NCBI GenBank assembly: GCA_013350335.1
Contig: CM023540.1
Span: 16,869,828 to 16,933,827 of the forward strand
Source of the DNA: Chimonanthus salicifolius
Taxonomy: Eukaryota > Streptophyta > Magnoliopsida > Laurales > Calycanthaceae
Length of the DNA stretch: 64,000 bases
Direction: 5' to 3'
Shown here: positions 35,060 to 45,554 of the stretch, one piece after another
How positions within the stretch are numbered: position 1 is the first letter of the stretch
Layout: each line of letters starts with the position of its first letter
Translations under genes and position numbers: made by a program
Notes under the pieces: model-generated
Told to the model about the DNA's origin: nothing
The model's database searches: none
The model's input: only the letters and a program-made list of their open reading frames with translations

Positions 35060-37350
35060 TGATGAGCACAGTAAAATGACTATTTTACCCTTGATATTTC
35101 GCTTTGTTAGCTCTTGAATTTTGTATATATTATATAATTAATGGGATTTTGGAATTGTGCAGGAAAATGGAGACTTTAAAGAAAAGAAGTAAATATTGAA
35201 GAAAAATGTAGAAAGTGGGGCCTATGTTCAAAGCCCAATTGGAAGCCCACATGCGTCTCAATTTCAAGGCCCACACGTTCATGTGAAAAGCCCGTGTGAA
35301 GCACATTAAAGGCCACAAGAAAATTGCAAGTGTCTAGAATGGGAGTTCAAGATTCTCATTGATGCAAGTAACAAGTGCAGATTTGTTGCAACTGTTGTAC
35401 AACACTTCATATAGCAGCAACCTGTAATTTAAGAAGGTATCCAATTGTTACAACAAGTGCAACAACCCAGCATTGGAATCACAAGCAATTCCTTTGAAAG
35501 GAAGTTGAGGTAGTGCATTGTCTAAGCAAATACAACAGCGTTTTTCATAAGAAACGATGGGAAGCAACCAATTCATGGAACCAGCGACAACTGAGAGATA
35601 AGTAAGAAAGACATATTAGCAAAATAGAAAAAGATCTGTAAACTGTACAGAGCAGCCAGCAAAAGTCCTTGTACTTAACCGTGTTTTACATAGGAAGGAT
35701 GATGAAAAGTCAGCAAGAAAGAAAGTGTTGCACAATAGAAATCATTGTTTTTTTTTTTGTTTGTGCAGAATCTGGAAAAAAATAGCAAAGAGAAACAAAA
35801 ATCAACTGAGCTGTTTGGCGTGAAAAGAGATCTGAAGCAGAGAAGAGCAAAGTTTTGAAACCAGTTGCATATTGAATTTATTTGAAATCAGAAAAGTGCA
35901 TACCTGCCCATCATCGCATCTTACAAGAATTAAGTGGAAGAAAGGAAAGAAATAAAAAAAAAAAGGAAAAACCTGTTAAGATCGAATACAGCAGAAATAA
36001 AGAAGATTGCTGTCATGTGTTGGCCAACCCTTCATAGGCCCCAATAATGGTTAGCCATGTATTGGCTGATCACCCGTGCCATCTCCTTCTTTGGCCTTTC
36101 CTCTTTAGTTCTTTACTTCTTTAAAACAAGCCCTCTCTACTTTACACTTGATCCTTTCCACATTGGTCATTCGATCCACACCTTTGAGTCCACCTCCTTT
36201 CCACAAATAAGATAAGCAATCTAAACCATTCATTCCTACCTTCCCTTTATATGAAATTCGATCCTACCCATTGGTTTTCCCATGCTAACTCTATAAATAC
36301 CAGCTCTTTTTTATCATACAATTCAAACTTGGCTCGGATTTTTAGAGTGCATAAGGTGAAGGAAAAGAAAATAAGGAGGAATAAGAAGTGGCTAAGGAAA
36401 ATTCGACTCTAAAGGGTTTTTAGGTTGGTATTTTGTTTAATTTTCCTAGTTATTTTTCTTGTATTTAATTCAATTCAATTCCATGATTTGTAATTTCTAT
36501 TTCATGTTTCAAAAATAAAATTGAGGTGTGATGAAATATTTAGTCTATGGTTTTCCAATTATTCAATTGATGTATGGTGATTATTTGATTAGATTTTTAT
36601 TCTTTAATTAAATCTATGTGTGGATTTATTTTAAGTATTTCAAATTAAATGTGATAAAAATTTAGATTGAATAGACTTCTTTCTTCAATCTAAGGCTCTT
36701 ATTTTAAGAGTGTGATGAAATAGTTTAGATTTGGAGATAAAGTTTAAATTCTATTCATTCTAAGGTTTAATTTGAGTTTTTTAATTTTATGAAATCTATG
36801 GATTTAATTCTTAGAATAAGTATGAATGAAAATTTTGAATGCATGAGTGGTAATTTACGTGAGCTCCATATTCTAGGCCTTTGTTTTATTTTTAAAATAT
36901 GGAAAATAATGCCTCCTTGATTTTTTGAGCTAGTTCCACTGTAAATATGTATATAGATAATTTAGGTGCCTTTAATTTTATTTTTGTTTATAAATCCAAA
37001 AACTCTTGAAATTGATAAATTAGGTTGGAAATAATTTAATTGCATCTTAATTTTGTATTTTAAATTAGATTGAGATTGTTTATATTTTTATATTAATGCA
37101 ACCATCTTAATTAAAATTAGTTAAATTGTTAGATTCTATGTTTAAATCTAGAATGTTTCTAAATTAAGATTAAAGCTCATAGATTAGATAAATAACTCCA
37201 TATTTCTCAAAGTTCTTAAAATACGTAATTCAATGGTGTATTTCATGGATATATTTTCCTAAGTTCCGATGGGTTCGACCTCGCACTTAATCGCTATACT
37301 ATCTAATGGTTCGTGCGCTTGCGAGTTATAAATTTAAAATTTGCACAACA
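35060..37350 (+). mobile_element. Solo LTR, 2.3 kb, probably Ty3/gypsy (Tat-like)
   Basis: Begins TGATGAGCACAG and ends TTTGCACAACA, with an exact 5-bp target duplication CTTTT (35055-35059 and 37351-37355). TGATGAGC starts, a mid-LTR TTTGTGCAG-type segment (35154-35164) and a 3' TTCCGATGGGTTCGACCTCG segment are familiar from Tat/Ogre/Retand LTRs. No coding domain, primer site or second LTR is present, so it is a solo LTR. Confidence 0.75.
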
Positions 37351-37355
37351 CTTTT

Positions 37356-38692
37356 CTATGAGTTATCTTAAATCAAAGATGATTTTTGTTGACCTACCTA
37401 GTATGAACTTAAATTGATTTTCCGAAATGCTAGATTCCTGCCTTAGATGAACTTGTAGTACTATCTCTTAAAGTTTTATGGTATGACTCATGAGTTAAAT
37501 TGCACGATTGTTTGCACAACTTTGAATATGCCCTTTGCTCTTATAAAAGAAGAGGACCATATTATTTGAACTCATAAACTTTAAAATCAAAAAAGCTCTT
37601 TTCTTTTCTGTCAATTTTTTACACGAATTATCTTTATTTTTTATAATAATATGATAAAATTGGACCAAATCCTTGCAACTAACTAAATCCCCTCTTGAAA
37701 TTTATTCATATTTTTTTAATGAATTTTGCCTTTTTTTCATACTAATATGGAACCAAACTATAACTATGTAAGGAACTAGCAACATAGATTCATTTGAGAG
37801 TCATCTTAAACTATCTCTTTGTATATAAATAAAGTAAAAAACTAATTTTCACTGGTTGCCTCCCGCTTCAGGAAGCAATAGGTTGCGGGTTCGAGTCCCC
37901 ATGGCCTAATCTTGGTATACCCTAGGAATAGTGGGCTCACCTATGGGAGTTTTACGCTAAGTATCCGGCAGTTCTCACACATAAATTCAAAAGAAAAAAA
38001 AAAGCTAAATTTTCACTTCAAACCATGGTAATTTATACGAGAAAAAATTTATCAACTCTTGAAACTGAAGTAGAATTTTCTGATATTTTTGTTTTAATGA
38101 AATTTTCTAAATATGTTTATATGAATGGTTGAAAGTAAGGAAGACTAGGGGTTTAAAATTAGGTTCCAATACATTGCTGATATGTCGTATCAATACACGT
38201 GGCACAAAATTCTATTTTCTTTAAAAATAATAAAAAATTAAAAACTTAATGTAACATATTTTGGTTTACGAAATCAATTATTTTTATATGATTAAAATTA
38301 AAAATTAAAGGACTATTTATTTAAAACTCCTGTTAACTAGGTTAATTGATGCAATGTCTCAAAATTCCCAAAGTGCACAATAAAAGACTATAGCTATGTT
38401 TGGAAGAGAGGACACTTTATTTGGTGGATATTAATGCTTTAAATGACTTTAGGTGAAGCGTTTAGTAAGGCTTGAGTTATATATTATATTTTTTATTTTT
38501 ACAATATTATGAATTTTTAAAAGAAAAATATCTGGGGGATTGAAATACATTTTAAATTTGATCTCCAAATTTTAACAATAAAAAAAATAAAAATTTAGCC
38601 ATTTGATCTTAATCAGGACTTCCAGCATCATACTTGTTCATCCTCTCCCTCTCTCGTTTCATGTTTGCTATGCTTGATTCCTCTTTGCAACT
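37356..38692. other. Upstream region of the NBS-LRR gene
   Basis: AT-rich, with one SINE (37854-38003). 38640-38692 is a pyrimidine-rich, UTR-like segment just before the ATG. No TATA box assigned. Confidence 0.4.
37854..38003 (+). mobile_element. tRNA-derived SINE, best-preserved copy
   Basis: Box B GGTTCGAGTCC at 37889-37899, then CCATGGCCTAATCTTGGTAT, GTGGGCTCACCTATGGGAGT and an A-rich tail. Flanked by CTAATTTTCACT (37842-37853) and CTAAATTTTCACT (38005-38017). Box A is missing, so the 5' end is truncated. Confidence 0.8.
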
Positions 38693-39280
38693 ATGGACGA
38701 AGAAGGGGAAGTTGTTGCATCCCCTCTCCTTGAATTCATTATGGAGAGGTTATCATCCAAAGAGAGAGAAATCGAAGACCTCTTCTCTTCACTAGTCCAA
38801 GCTCAACCCAGAACAAAAGAGATGGAATTAGAGGATATGATCCACAAACATCTCTTGGACTTATCGACAACCACTTCAGAAATCCAAGCCCATGTCTTCG
38901 TTGCAGAGGAAGATCAAATGAAAGTAACAGAACTAAGAGATTTTCTCCACAAGGTTAAAGATGCACTATATGATGTTGAAGATGCTTTGGACGTCCTTCA
39001 ACGTCCAAGTCAACGTCCAAGTCATCTCGTTCGTTGTAGTTCAACCACATTGTTTAATATAGAGCAGGCTTCAGAAAAACTCAAATCTGTGTCGGACGAG
39101 CGGCATTTCTTCCATCTCCTTCTTAATGATAGAAAGGAAAAAGCACCCAGGTGCATCCTTCCCATTGTTGAATTAGAACAAGGCATGATGTGCAGATCAG
39201 ATGAGAAGGAGATGACGATAGATTCATTACTCACAGATGCATCTGATGGAAGAGGAGGCAGTGGAGTTCATGTCATCCCC
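38693..39280 (+). pseudogene. CC-NBS-LRR resistance gene, N-terminal part (coiled coil), cut by copia
   Basis: ATG at 38693 starts 196 codons that read without a break to the insertion point at 39280. Residues 1-110 form an Rx-N-like coiled coil, including FLHKVKDALYDVEDALDVL (the EDVID-like region around residue 90). The frame ends at HVIP; past the insertion it resumes in the same frame at 45560 with IVGMVGLGKTT, so the two parts once formed one exon. CNL proteins are cytoplasmic immune receptors that bind ATP/ADP and trigger cell death on effector sensing. The family resembles RGA-type CNLs. After the insertion only a truncated coiled-coil protein could be made (frame runs 8 codons into the LTR, ending at 39304). 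Confidence 0.85.
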
Positions 39281-39587
39281 TGTTGGGGATTAGGGATTAA
39301 TTAATGCAAACACACAAATCACACGACACAAGATTTACGTGGTTCGGCTAGAACGCCTACGTCCACGGAGCGAGATGAAATCTACTATGTAGAAAAACAA
39401 GTACAGAGAATTACAAGGTCTCTCCCTTTCAGATCTCTCTGTCTCTCACTCTCTCTCTAATCTCTCTCTCTCTCTCTGTCTTACACAGGAATACAATAAT
39501 AGATAAAAGAGACAAATAAGAATAGGGCTTAAGTCACTCTACTGGGCCTAAGCCCAATAGGCCCATAAGTGGGGCTGGCCCACAACA
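39281..39587 (-). repeat. Copia 3' LTR
   Basis: TGTTGGGGATTAGGG...GGCCCACAACA as read on the plus strand; inverted TG/CA ends. Contains a CT-repeat near 39445-39477. Confidence 0.95.
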
Positions 39588-39600
39588 ATCTCCCCCTCCA
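39588..39600 (-). promoter_or_regulatory. Copia polypurine tract
   Basis: On the minus strand GGAGGGGGAGAT ends directly at the 3' LTR; primes plus-strand DNA synthesis. Confidence 0.85.
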
Positions 39601-39637
39601 GCCCCAGGAGGAGGAGGAGAACACTCTGACATGGATG

Positions 39638-42600
39638 TCATCTTCTGTAGAGGCCAGATGCCCCTACGCAGAACTCAAATTTGTTCTTTGAAAGAACTTT
39701 GGTGAATGCGTCTGCTGGATTGTGGTCTGTATGGATCTTCATTACACTGATCTGTTTCTCTTTAATAGCTGCTCTCAACCAATGATATCTCAAATCAATG
39801 TGCTTCGTTCTTGAGTGATACATGGCATTCTTACTCAAGTCGATGGCGCTCTGACTGTCACAATACACTGTGTAGTCCTCCTGTTTGATGCCTATTTCTT
39901 GAAGAAATCCCTTTTGCCAAACCATCTCTTTCCCAGCTTCCGTAGCAGCAATGTACTCTGCCTCTGCCGTAGAAAGTGCTACACACTTCTGTAACTTGGA
40001 TTACCAACTGACGGCTCCTCCAGCAAATGTGAAAAGATAACCAGAAGTGGACTTGCGACCATCAAGGTCACCAGCCATATCTGCATCTGTGTAGCCAGTA
40101 ATAAAAGGGTCTCCACCAAACATGATGCCCATGCTCGATGTACCTCGTACGTATCTGAAGATCCATCTCACTGCCTCCCAATGATCATGTCCTGGGTCTG
40201 ACATAAATCTGCTCACCAATCCAACTGCATGTGCTATATCTGGTCTCGTGCAAACCATCGCGTACATGAGACTACCAATTGCTGACTGATATGGAATCTG
40301 ACTCATCTTGTCTTTCTCTGTCTCTGATGAAGGACAACATTCCTTACTGAGCTTGAAGTGAGCGGCGAGAGGAGTGCTAACGGAGTTGCAATCCCTCATG
40401 CCGAATCTCTCCAAGACCTTCTCAATGTATTTCTCTTGAGACAGGATAATCTTCTTTTTCTTTCTATCTCTGTGAATCTCCATACCCAAAATCTGTCTAG
40501 CAGGGCCAAGATCTTTCATATCAACCGCCTTTGACAGGTCTGCCTTCAACAACTTGATCAATTCAGAACTCTTTCCAAATATCAACATGTCGTCCACATA
40601 TAATAACAGGATGATGAACTGATCACCCTTGAACTCCTGATAATACACACATGAGTCACCTGAACTATGTTTGTATCCTTGTCCTGTCATGAAATAATGA
40701 AACTTCTTGTACCATTGCCGCGGTGCCTGTTTCAGTCCGTACAAGCTCTTCTTGAGTCGGCAAACAAGATTCTCCTTGTCCTTCAACTCAAACCCCTCGG
40801 GTTGTTTCATGTAGATCTCTTCGTCTAGGTCACCGTGAAGAAATGCAGTCTTCACGTCCATCTGTTCAATCTCAAGATCTAGACTCGCGGCTAAGCCCAA
40901 CATAACTCGTATGGAGCTCATCTTCACCACTGGTGAGAATATCTCGTCGAAGTCCACTCCTTTTTTCTGTCCAAAGCCCTTCACCACTAAACGGGCTTTA
41001 TATTTCAGAACTTTTTCTCCATCCTTTTTCACCCGAAAGACCCATTTGTTCTGTAGGGCCTTCCTGCCAACTGGTAGATCAACCAACTCATATGTGCTGT
41101 TCTTCTTAAGAGACATCATCTCTTCTACCATAGCTTTCCCCCAGTGAATTCTATTTTTGTCGCCTATAGCCTCTGAGTAACTCTCAGGCTCCCCCTCACT
41201 GGTCATCAACACATAATCGGAACTCGGGTATCTCCTGGATGGGTTATGCTCTCTAACAGATCTCCTAGGAGGTATAACATCCTCCGATGTAGAAGTACTG
41301 GGAGGGTGCTCCCCCTCGTTCAACTGTCTATCTCTGTCCTGATCATCTTCCACTGTGTCCTCAACTGTATCATGTACCGGCTCATTAACTGTCTCATCTG
41401 TAGACGTATCTGCTGGCCCACTGATACTGTCACTGTGACTGCTAGAAGGAACATCTGACTCACAGTCGTCTAACTGACTGACTGGCGGTACAGGTGAAGG
41501 AGAAGGTGTTGCTGCTGACTGAGGTGTGTCCGGAGTGGAGGTGGGACCTTGATCTAGGTCACTAGAATATGTGGGTTTATTGTTCTCATTGAAGAACTCA
41601 TCTTCACGAAATACCACGTCTCGACTCCTGAACATTTTCTGCTGAACTGGATCCCACAGTCTGTATCCGAACTCTGGACCACCATAACCAATAAATGCAC
41701 ACAATGTCGACTTTACATCCAATTTCTTCCTCGACATATCAGGGATGTGTGCATAGCAAACGCAGCCAAAAACTCTGAGATGCTTGTAGGAAACTTTTCT
41801 TCCTGTCCACAAACATTCTGCCACTTCACCATTTAAGGGAGCTGATGGTGAGCGGTTGATGAGGTATACTGCTGTCCTCGCTGCTTCGCTCCAAAATCTC
41901 TTGGGTAGATTTGCGTTGTGAACTATGCAACGCATTCGCTCAACAATGGTGCGGTTGTAGCGCTCTGCTACACCGTTATGCTGGGGAGTTCCTGGCACTG
42001 TCAACTCATGTCGAATGCCGTTCTTCTTGCAAAATTCTTTAAACTCTCCCGATGTGTACTCGCCACCATTATCGGTCCTCAGACATTTCAGCTTTCTACC
42101 CGTCTCTCTCTCCACAGAGGCAACAAACTCACGGAAAAATGAGAAAGTCTGATCTTTGGATCTCATGAAGTAAATCTAGCACTTTCTCGTAGAATCATCG
42201 ATAAAGGTAACAAAGTACTTGTTCTTGCCCAATGACTCCACCTCTATCGGTCCACAAACGTCTGAGTATACTAGGTCTAGCTTCCTGGCCTTTATGTTGC
42301 CCTTTAGATTGAAAGAAGCTCTTGTCTGCTTGCCCATGATGCAATGCTCGCAACTGTCTAACCGGGTACACTCAGTCCATGGAATAAGGGCTTTCCTCTG
42401 AAGAATCTGCAGCCCTTTCTCACTTAGATGTGCAAGTCTCCGGTGCCATAGAGAGAAAGCAGTCTCTCTCTGTACTGTGTGCATCTGGCCGGTGCAAACT
42501 GTGCCGGTCAAAACATACAGGTAATCTCTGATCACCCCTCGTGCCATGGTAAGCGACCCCTTGCTGATCTTACATCGGTCTCCGCCGAATGTACTGATGT

Positions 42601-43765
42601 ATCCCTCTGTGCCGAGTACCTTCGCAGAAATGAGGTTCAATCTGATATCTGGCACATGTCTCACATCCTTCAAACTAATCTCACAGCCATGACTAGTCTT
42701 TATAGTAATGTTCCCAACTCCAGTGATAAGGGAACATGCAGAGTTGTCCATCCTAACTGTTCCAAAATCTCCGGATGTATATGTGGAGAAGAAGCTCCTG
42801 TGAGGCGTATAATGATAAGTGGCACCAGTGTCAATGACCCACTCAGATGAGGAGGGGGTAATGGACAGACTCTCCCCCTCACTGGTGGTCACTATGACAA
42901 GAGTACGCGGCTCCTGAGATGTGGCAGTCGTGGTGTCTGAAGAAGCTGGCTTTCGTGCCTGATGCTGCACAGTCTGATTATTTTCTCTCTTCCACACCCT
43001 GCACTGATTCTTAAAGTGCCCTGCTCTGCCACAGTGAAAACACTTTCTGCTGTCTCTGCCTCTGCTCTGAGATCTGTGACCTCCACCGGGTCTGCTCTTG
43101 CTTCTATGGTCCTGGCGACCATGAGTTTTATGTCTTCTACCCCTATCCTGTGACACATATGCTCCGGAAGAAGAAGTTACGATGCCCTTTTCTTTCCGTC
43201 TCATCTCTTCATTCATCAATGACTCCTTGATTGTCTCTAAGGATAGCTCGCCACCGGGTGCAGAGTTACTCAAAGCAATCACCATAGTCTCAAAAGAATC
43301 TGGTAGTGTCGCCATGAGAAGAAGAGCCAAAATCTCATCTGCAAATATGATCTTCGCACTGGCCAACTGGTTCACCATACCCTGAAAGTTGCTGAGGTGT
43401 TCGGACATTGACATGTTCTCATTGTATGTCAGTTTCACCAGTCTCTTGATAATAGAGGCTTTGTTCACTGGCGCTTTGCTCTCATACATTGTAGACAATT
43501 TAGTCCACAGTTCATCTGCCTTCTTTTCTGCTGTGATATGGTGAAGAATGCTGTCATCGACATACTCCCTGATCAGGCTCACAGCCTTCAAATGCTTGTA
43601 CTCCCATTCTTTGGGCTTTGCCTTCATATCTTCAGGCATAGATGCATCTCCTAAAAGGGGATAATATAAGTCATGCTTAATCAGGAGATCTTGCATCCGG
43701 GTCTTCCATAGGAGATAATTGCCCGGTACCAATTTCATGACTGTAGAACTGGAACTAGATGCCAT
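39638..43765 (-). pseudogene. Copia gag-pol polyprotein with two in-frame stops
   Basis: One frame of 1,376 codons. Start chosen at ATG 43763-43765 (MASSSSSTVMKL); an in-frame upstream ATG at 43808-43810 is also possible. Order along the minus strand: gag (43750-43050) with zinc knuckle CFHCGRAGHFKNQC near 43000-43045; aspartic protease with DTGA near 42825; GAG-pre-integrase zinc-binding H...H...C..C (42455-42340); integrase core (about 42290-41850) with TDNGGEY; reverse transcriptase (about 41080-40300) with YVDD near 40595; RNase H (about 40080-39700) with a terminal DxADAFTK-type motif. TAG at 42176-42178 interrupts the integrase and TAA at 40001-40003 interrupts RNase H. Otherwise there are no frameshifts. 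Gag and protease could still be made. Plus-strand frames here are shadows of this gene. Confidence 0.92.
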
Positions 43766-45230
43766 TCTGTCACTGTCCTCTGTTCTGTTTGTGCGCAAAT
43801 GCGGAAGCAAATAACCAACAGTGTAAATTAGTAGCCCTGCACAAACCTAGAGATCTACTACTAGCATCCAACCAAATACCCCCGAACTCCTCACCACTTG
43901 GGTGGTTCAATCATACACGTAGCAGAAGAATGTGTAAAAAGTAAATGACAGTGATGAAAAATAAGAGAAAAGAGAACTCAGCTGATCGCCTTTCTACAAA
44001 CGCCACTGCTTGGCGCTCACTGTCAACTCTCCAGAAACTAGATCCACACCAGTCACTGTGTAGATCTCACTGCCACGATCGTACAGGCGAAGACGGATCT
44101 CAAATTCGAGTCCTGGTGACTCCGGAAACTGCAAAACAAATCTGGACCGTTGATTTCCCACTGCAGGAGTACCTAAATTGGTAGTCCCTCGGTGCACTGG
44201 AAATGGTGTTCCTGCGGGCTACCGGAACTGGTGGTCCCTCGGGTGCAGCTGAAATGGTGCTCTTGCAGACCACTGAAAGGAGAATTTTTTTTTTTTTTTT
44301 TTTATGCTTGTTTCTTCCCAAAAAAAAAAACCAACGGCAGCTTCTACCGCCGCTGCTGTGCTCGGCGGTGCTGCTCCTGCGCTTCTGGCTTGGAAACCGG
44401 CTCCGATCTACGACGTCGCTCAGATCTGTCAATCGGGCTTTTGCACGCCCTTCTCGTTGAACCGAGAAGAACCCCCCTTTTTTTTTTTTTCGTATCTCTG
44501 TAACAGATCTGGGTTTTCCGGTGGAAACCCTTGGGCGTCGACGGGATCTCTGTTCCGATCTCAGATTCGGTCGGCCCTGGGATTTGGTCTCCGGCCGAAT
44601 AGGCTTCTCAGGTCTGCTCTGCGATTTTCAGATCTGGCTGCTCAGAGATCTGGTTTTCCGCCTCACTCCCGCTAGCTGCCGCTCTCTGCTTTTTGCTCAC
44701 GGCTCTCCGATCAGCTCTGCCGACCGAGATCTGCCGTCGCCTTCTTCTCCGATCTCTGTTTGCAGAGGTTTTTTTTTTTTTTTTTTTCGTTCCGACTTCG
44801 GCGCTGCTCAGATCTGCGCACAGCTTCACTGCACGTCGCTGCCTCCTGGCTGTTCGTCTTCCTCGGGAAAACCCTTCAAATCTGAGCCCTCTGTTGCTTC
44901 AGATCTGAAAACAGCTCTCTGATCTGTGCCTGATCGCCGCTCGATCTCAAATCAGAATCGCCTCTCAGATGATTCCACTGCTGCTGCGATTCCAATGAGA
45001 AAACCCCTTTTTTTTTTTTCTCTCCGCCGACGCCTTCTTGTGGTCACCCTTCAGCCGACTTGCTATCAGCAGATCGGTGTATATTTTTTTTTTTTTTTTT
45101 CTTTCAGTCGATGTAACGACCGACTGCAACAATATTCTCTTTCGCCGACGCGGCTGATTTTTCGTCCGATGGTCTGTGTGATTTTACCGACTCCGATTCG
45201 ACTGAATCTTGTCTGAATCCGATAGCCTTC
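43766..45230 (-). other. Copia 5' leader (untranslated)
   Basis: About 1.47 kb between primer-binding site and gag start, GC-richer than the surroundings, with five A-runs of 10 or more on the coding strand (near 44286, 44479, 44767, 45008 and 45087 in plus coordinates). No gag-like protein is encoded. Such a long leader is unusual for copia. Confidence 0.6.
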
Positions 45231-45243
45231 GGCTCTGATACCA
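45231..45243 (-). promoter_or_regulatory. Copia primer-binding site for initiator tRNA-Met
   Basis: Minus strand reads TGGTATCAGAGCC two bases after the 5' LTR, the standard complement of the 3' end of initiator methionine tRNA. Confidence 0.93.
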
Positions 45244-45245
45244 CT

Positions 45246-45554
45246 TGTTGGGGATTAGGGATTAATTAATGCAAACACACAAATCACACGACACAAGATT
45301 TACGTGGTTCGGCTAGAACGCCTACGTCCACGGAGCGAGATGAAATCTACTATGTAGAAAAACAAGTACAGAGGATTACAAGGTCTCTCCCTTTCAGATC
45401 TCTCTGTCTCTCACTCTCTCTCTAATCTCTCTCTCTCTCTCTCTGTCTTACACAGGAATACAATAATAGATAAAAGAGACAAATAAGAATAGGGCTTAAG
45501 TCACTCTACTGAGCCTAAGCCCAATAGGCCCATAAGTGGGGCTGGCCCACAACA
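45246..45554 (-). repeat. Copia 5' LTR
   Basis: Nearly identical to the LTR at 39281-39587; one extra CT unit and two substitutions. Confidence 0.95.

Larger units (their letters stand above)
39281..45554 (-). mobile_element. Full-length Ty1/copia retrotransposon (6,274 bp)
   Basis: Two LTRs (39281-39587 and 45246-45554), exact 5-bp target duplication TCCCC (39276-39280 and 45555-45559), a primer-binding site, a polypurine tract and one gag-pol frame on the minus strand. The LTRs differ by two substitutions and one 2-bp CT-repeat indel over ~307 bp, so the insertion is young. Domain order gag, protease, integrase, RT, RNase H is diagnostic of Ty1/copia. Gag features suggest the Tork/Tnt1-like side of the family, but lineage is not certain. 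Two in-frame stops in pol make this copy non-autonomous unless readthrough occurs. Confidence 0.95.

Noticed and set aside
40911..44196. Several plus-strand open frames of 60-130 codons across the copia element
   Set aside because: They lie antisense to the continuous gag-pol frame or its leader and have no family motif.
44192..45216. Plus-strand frames of ~100-130 codons, rich in F runs
   Set aside because: The poly-F stretches come from T-runs of the copia leader; no known protein.
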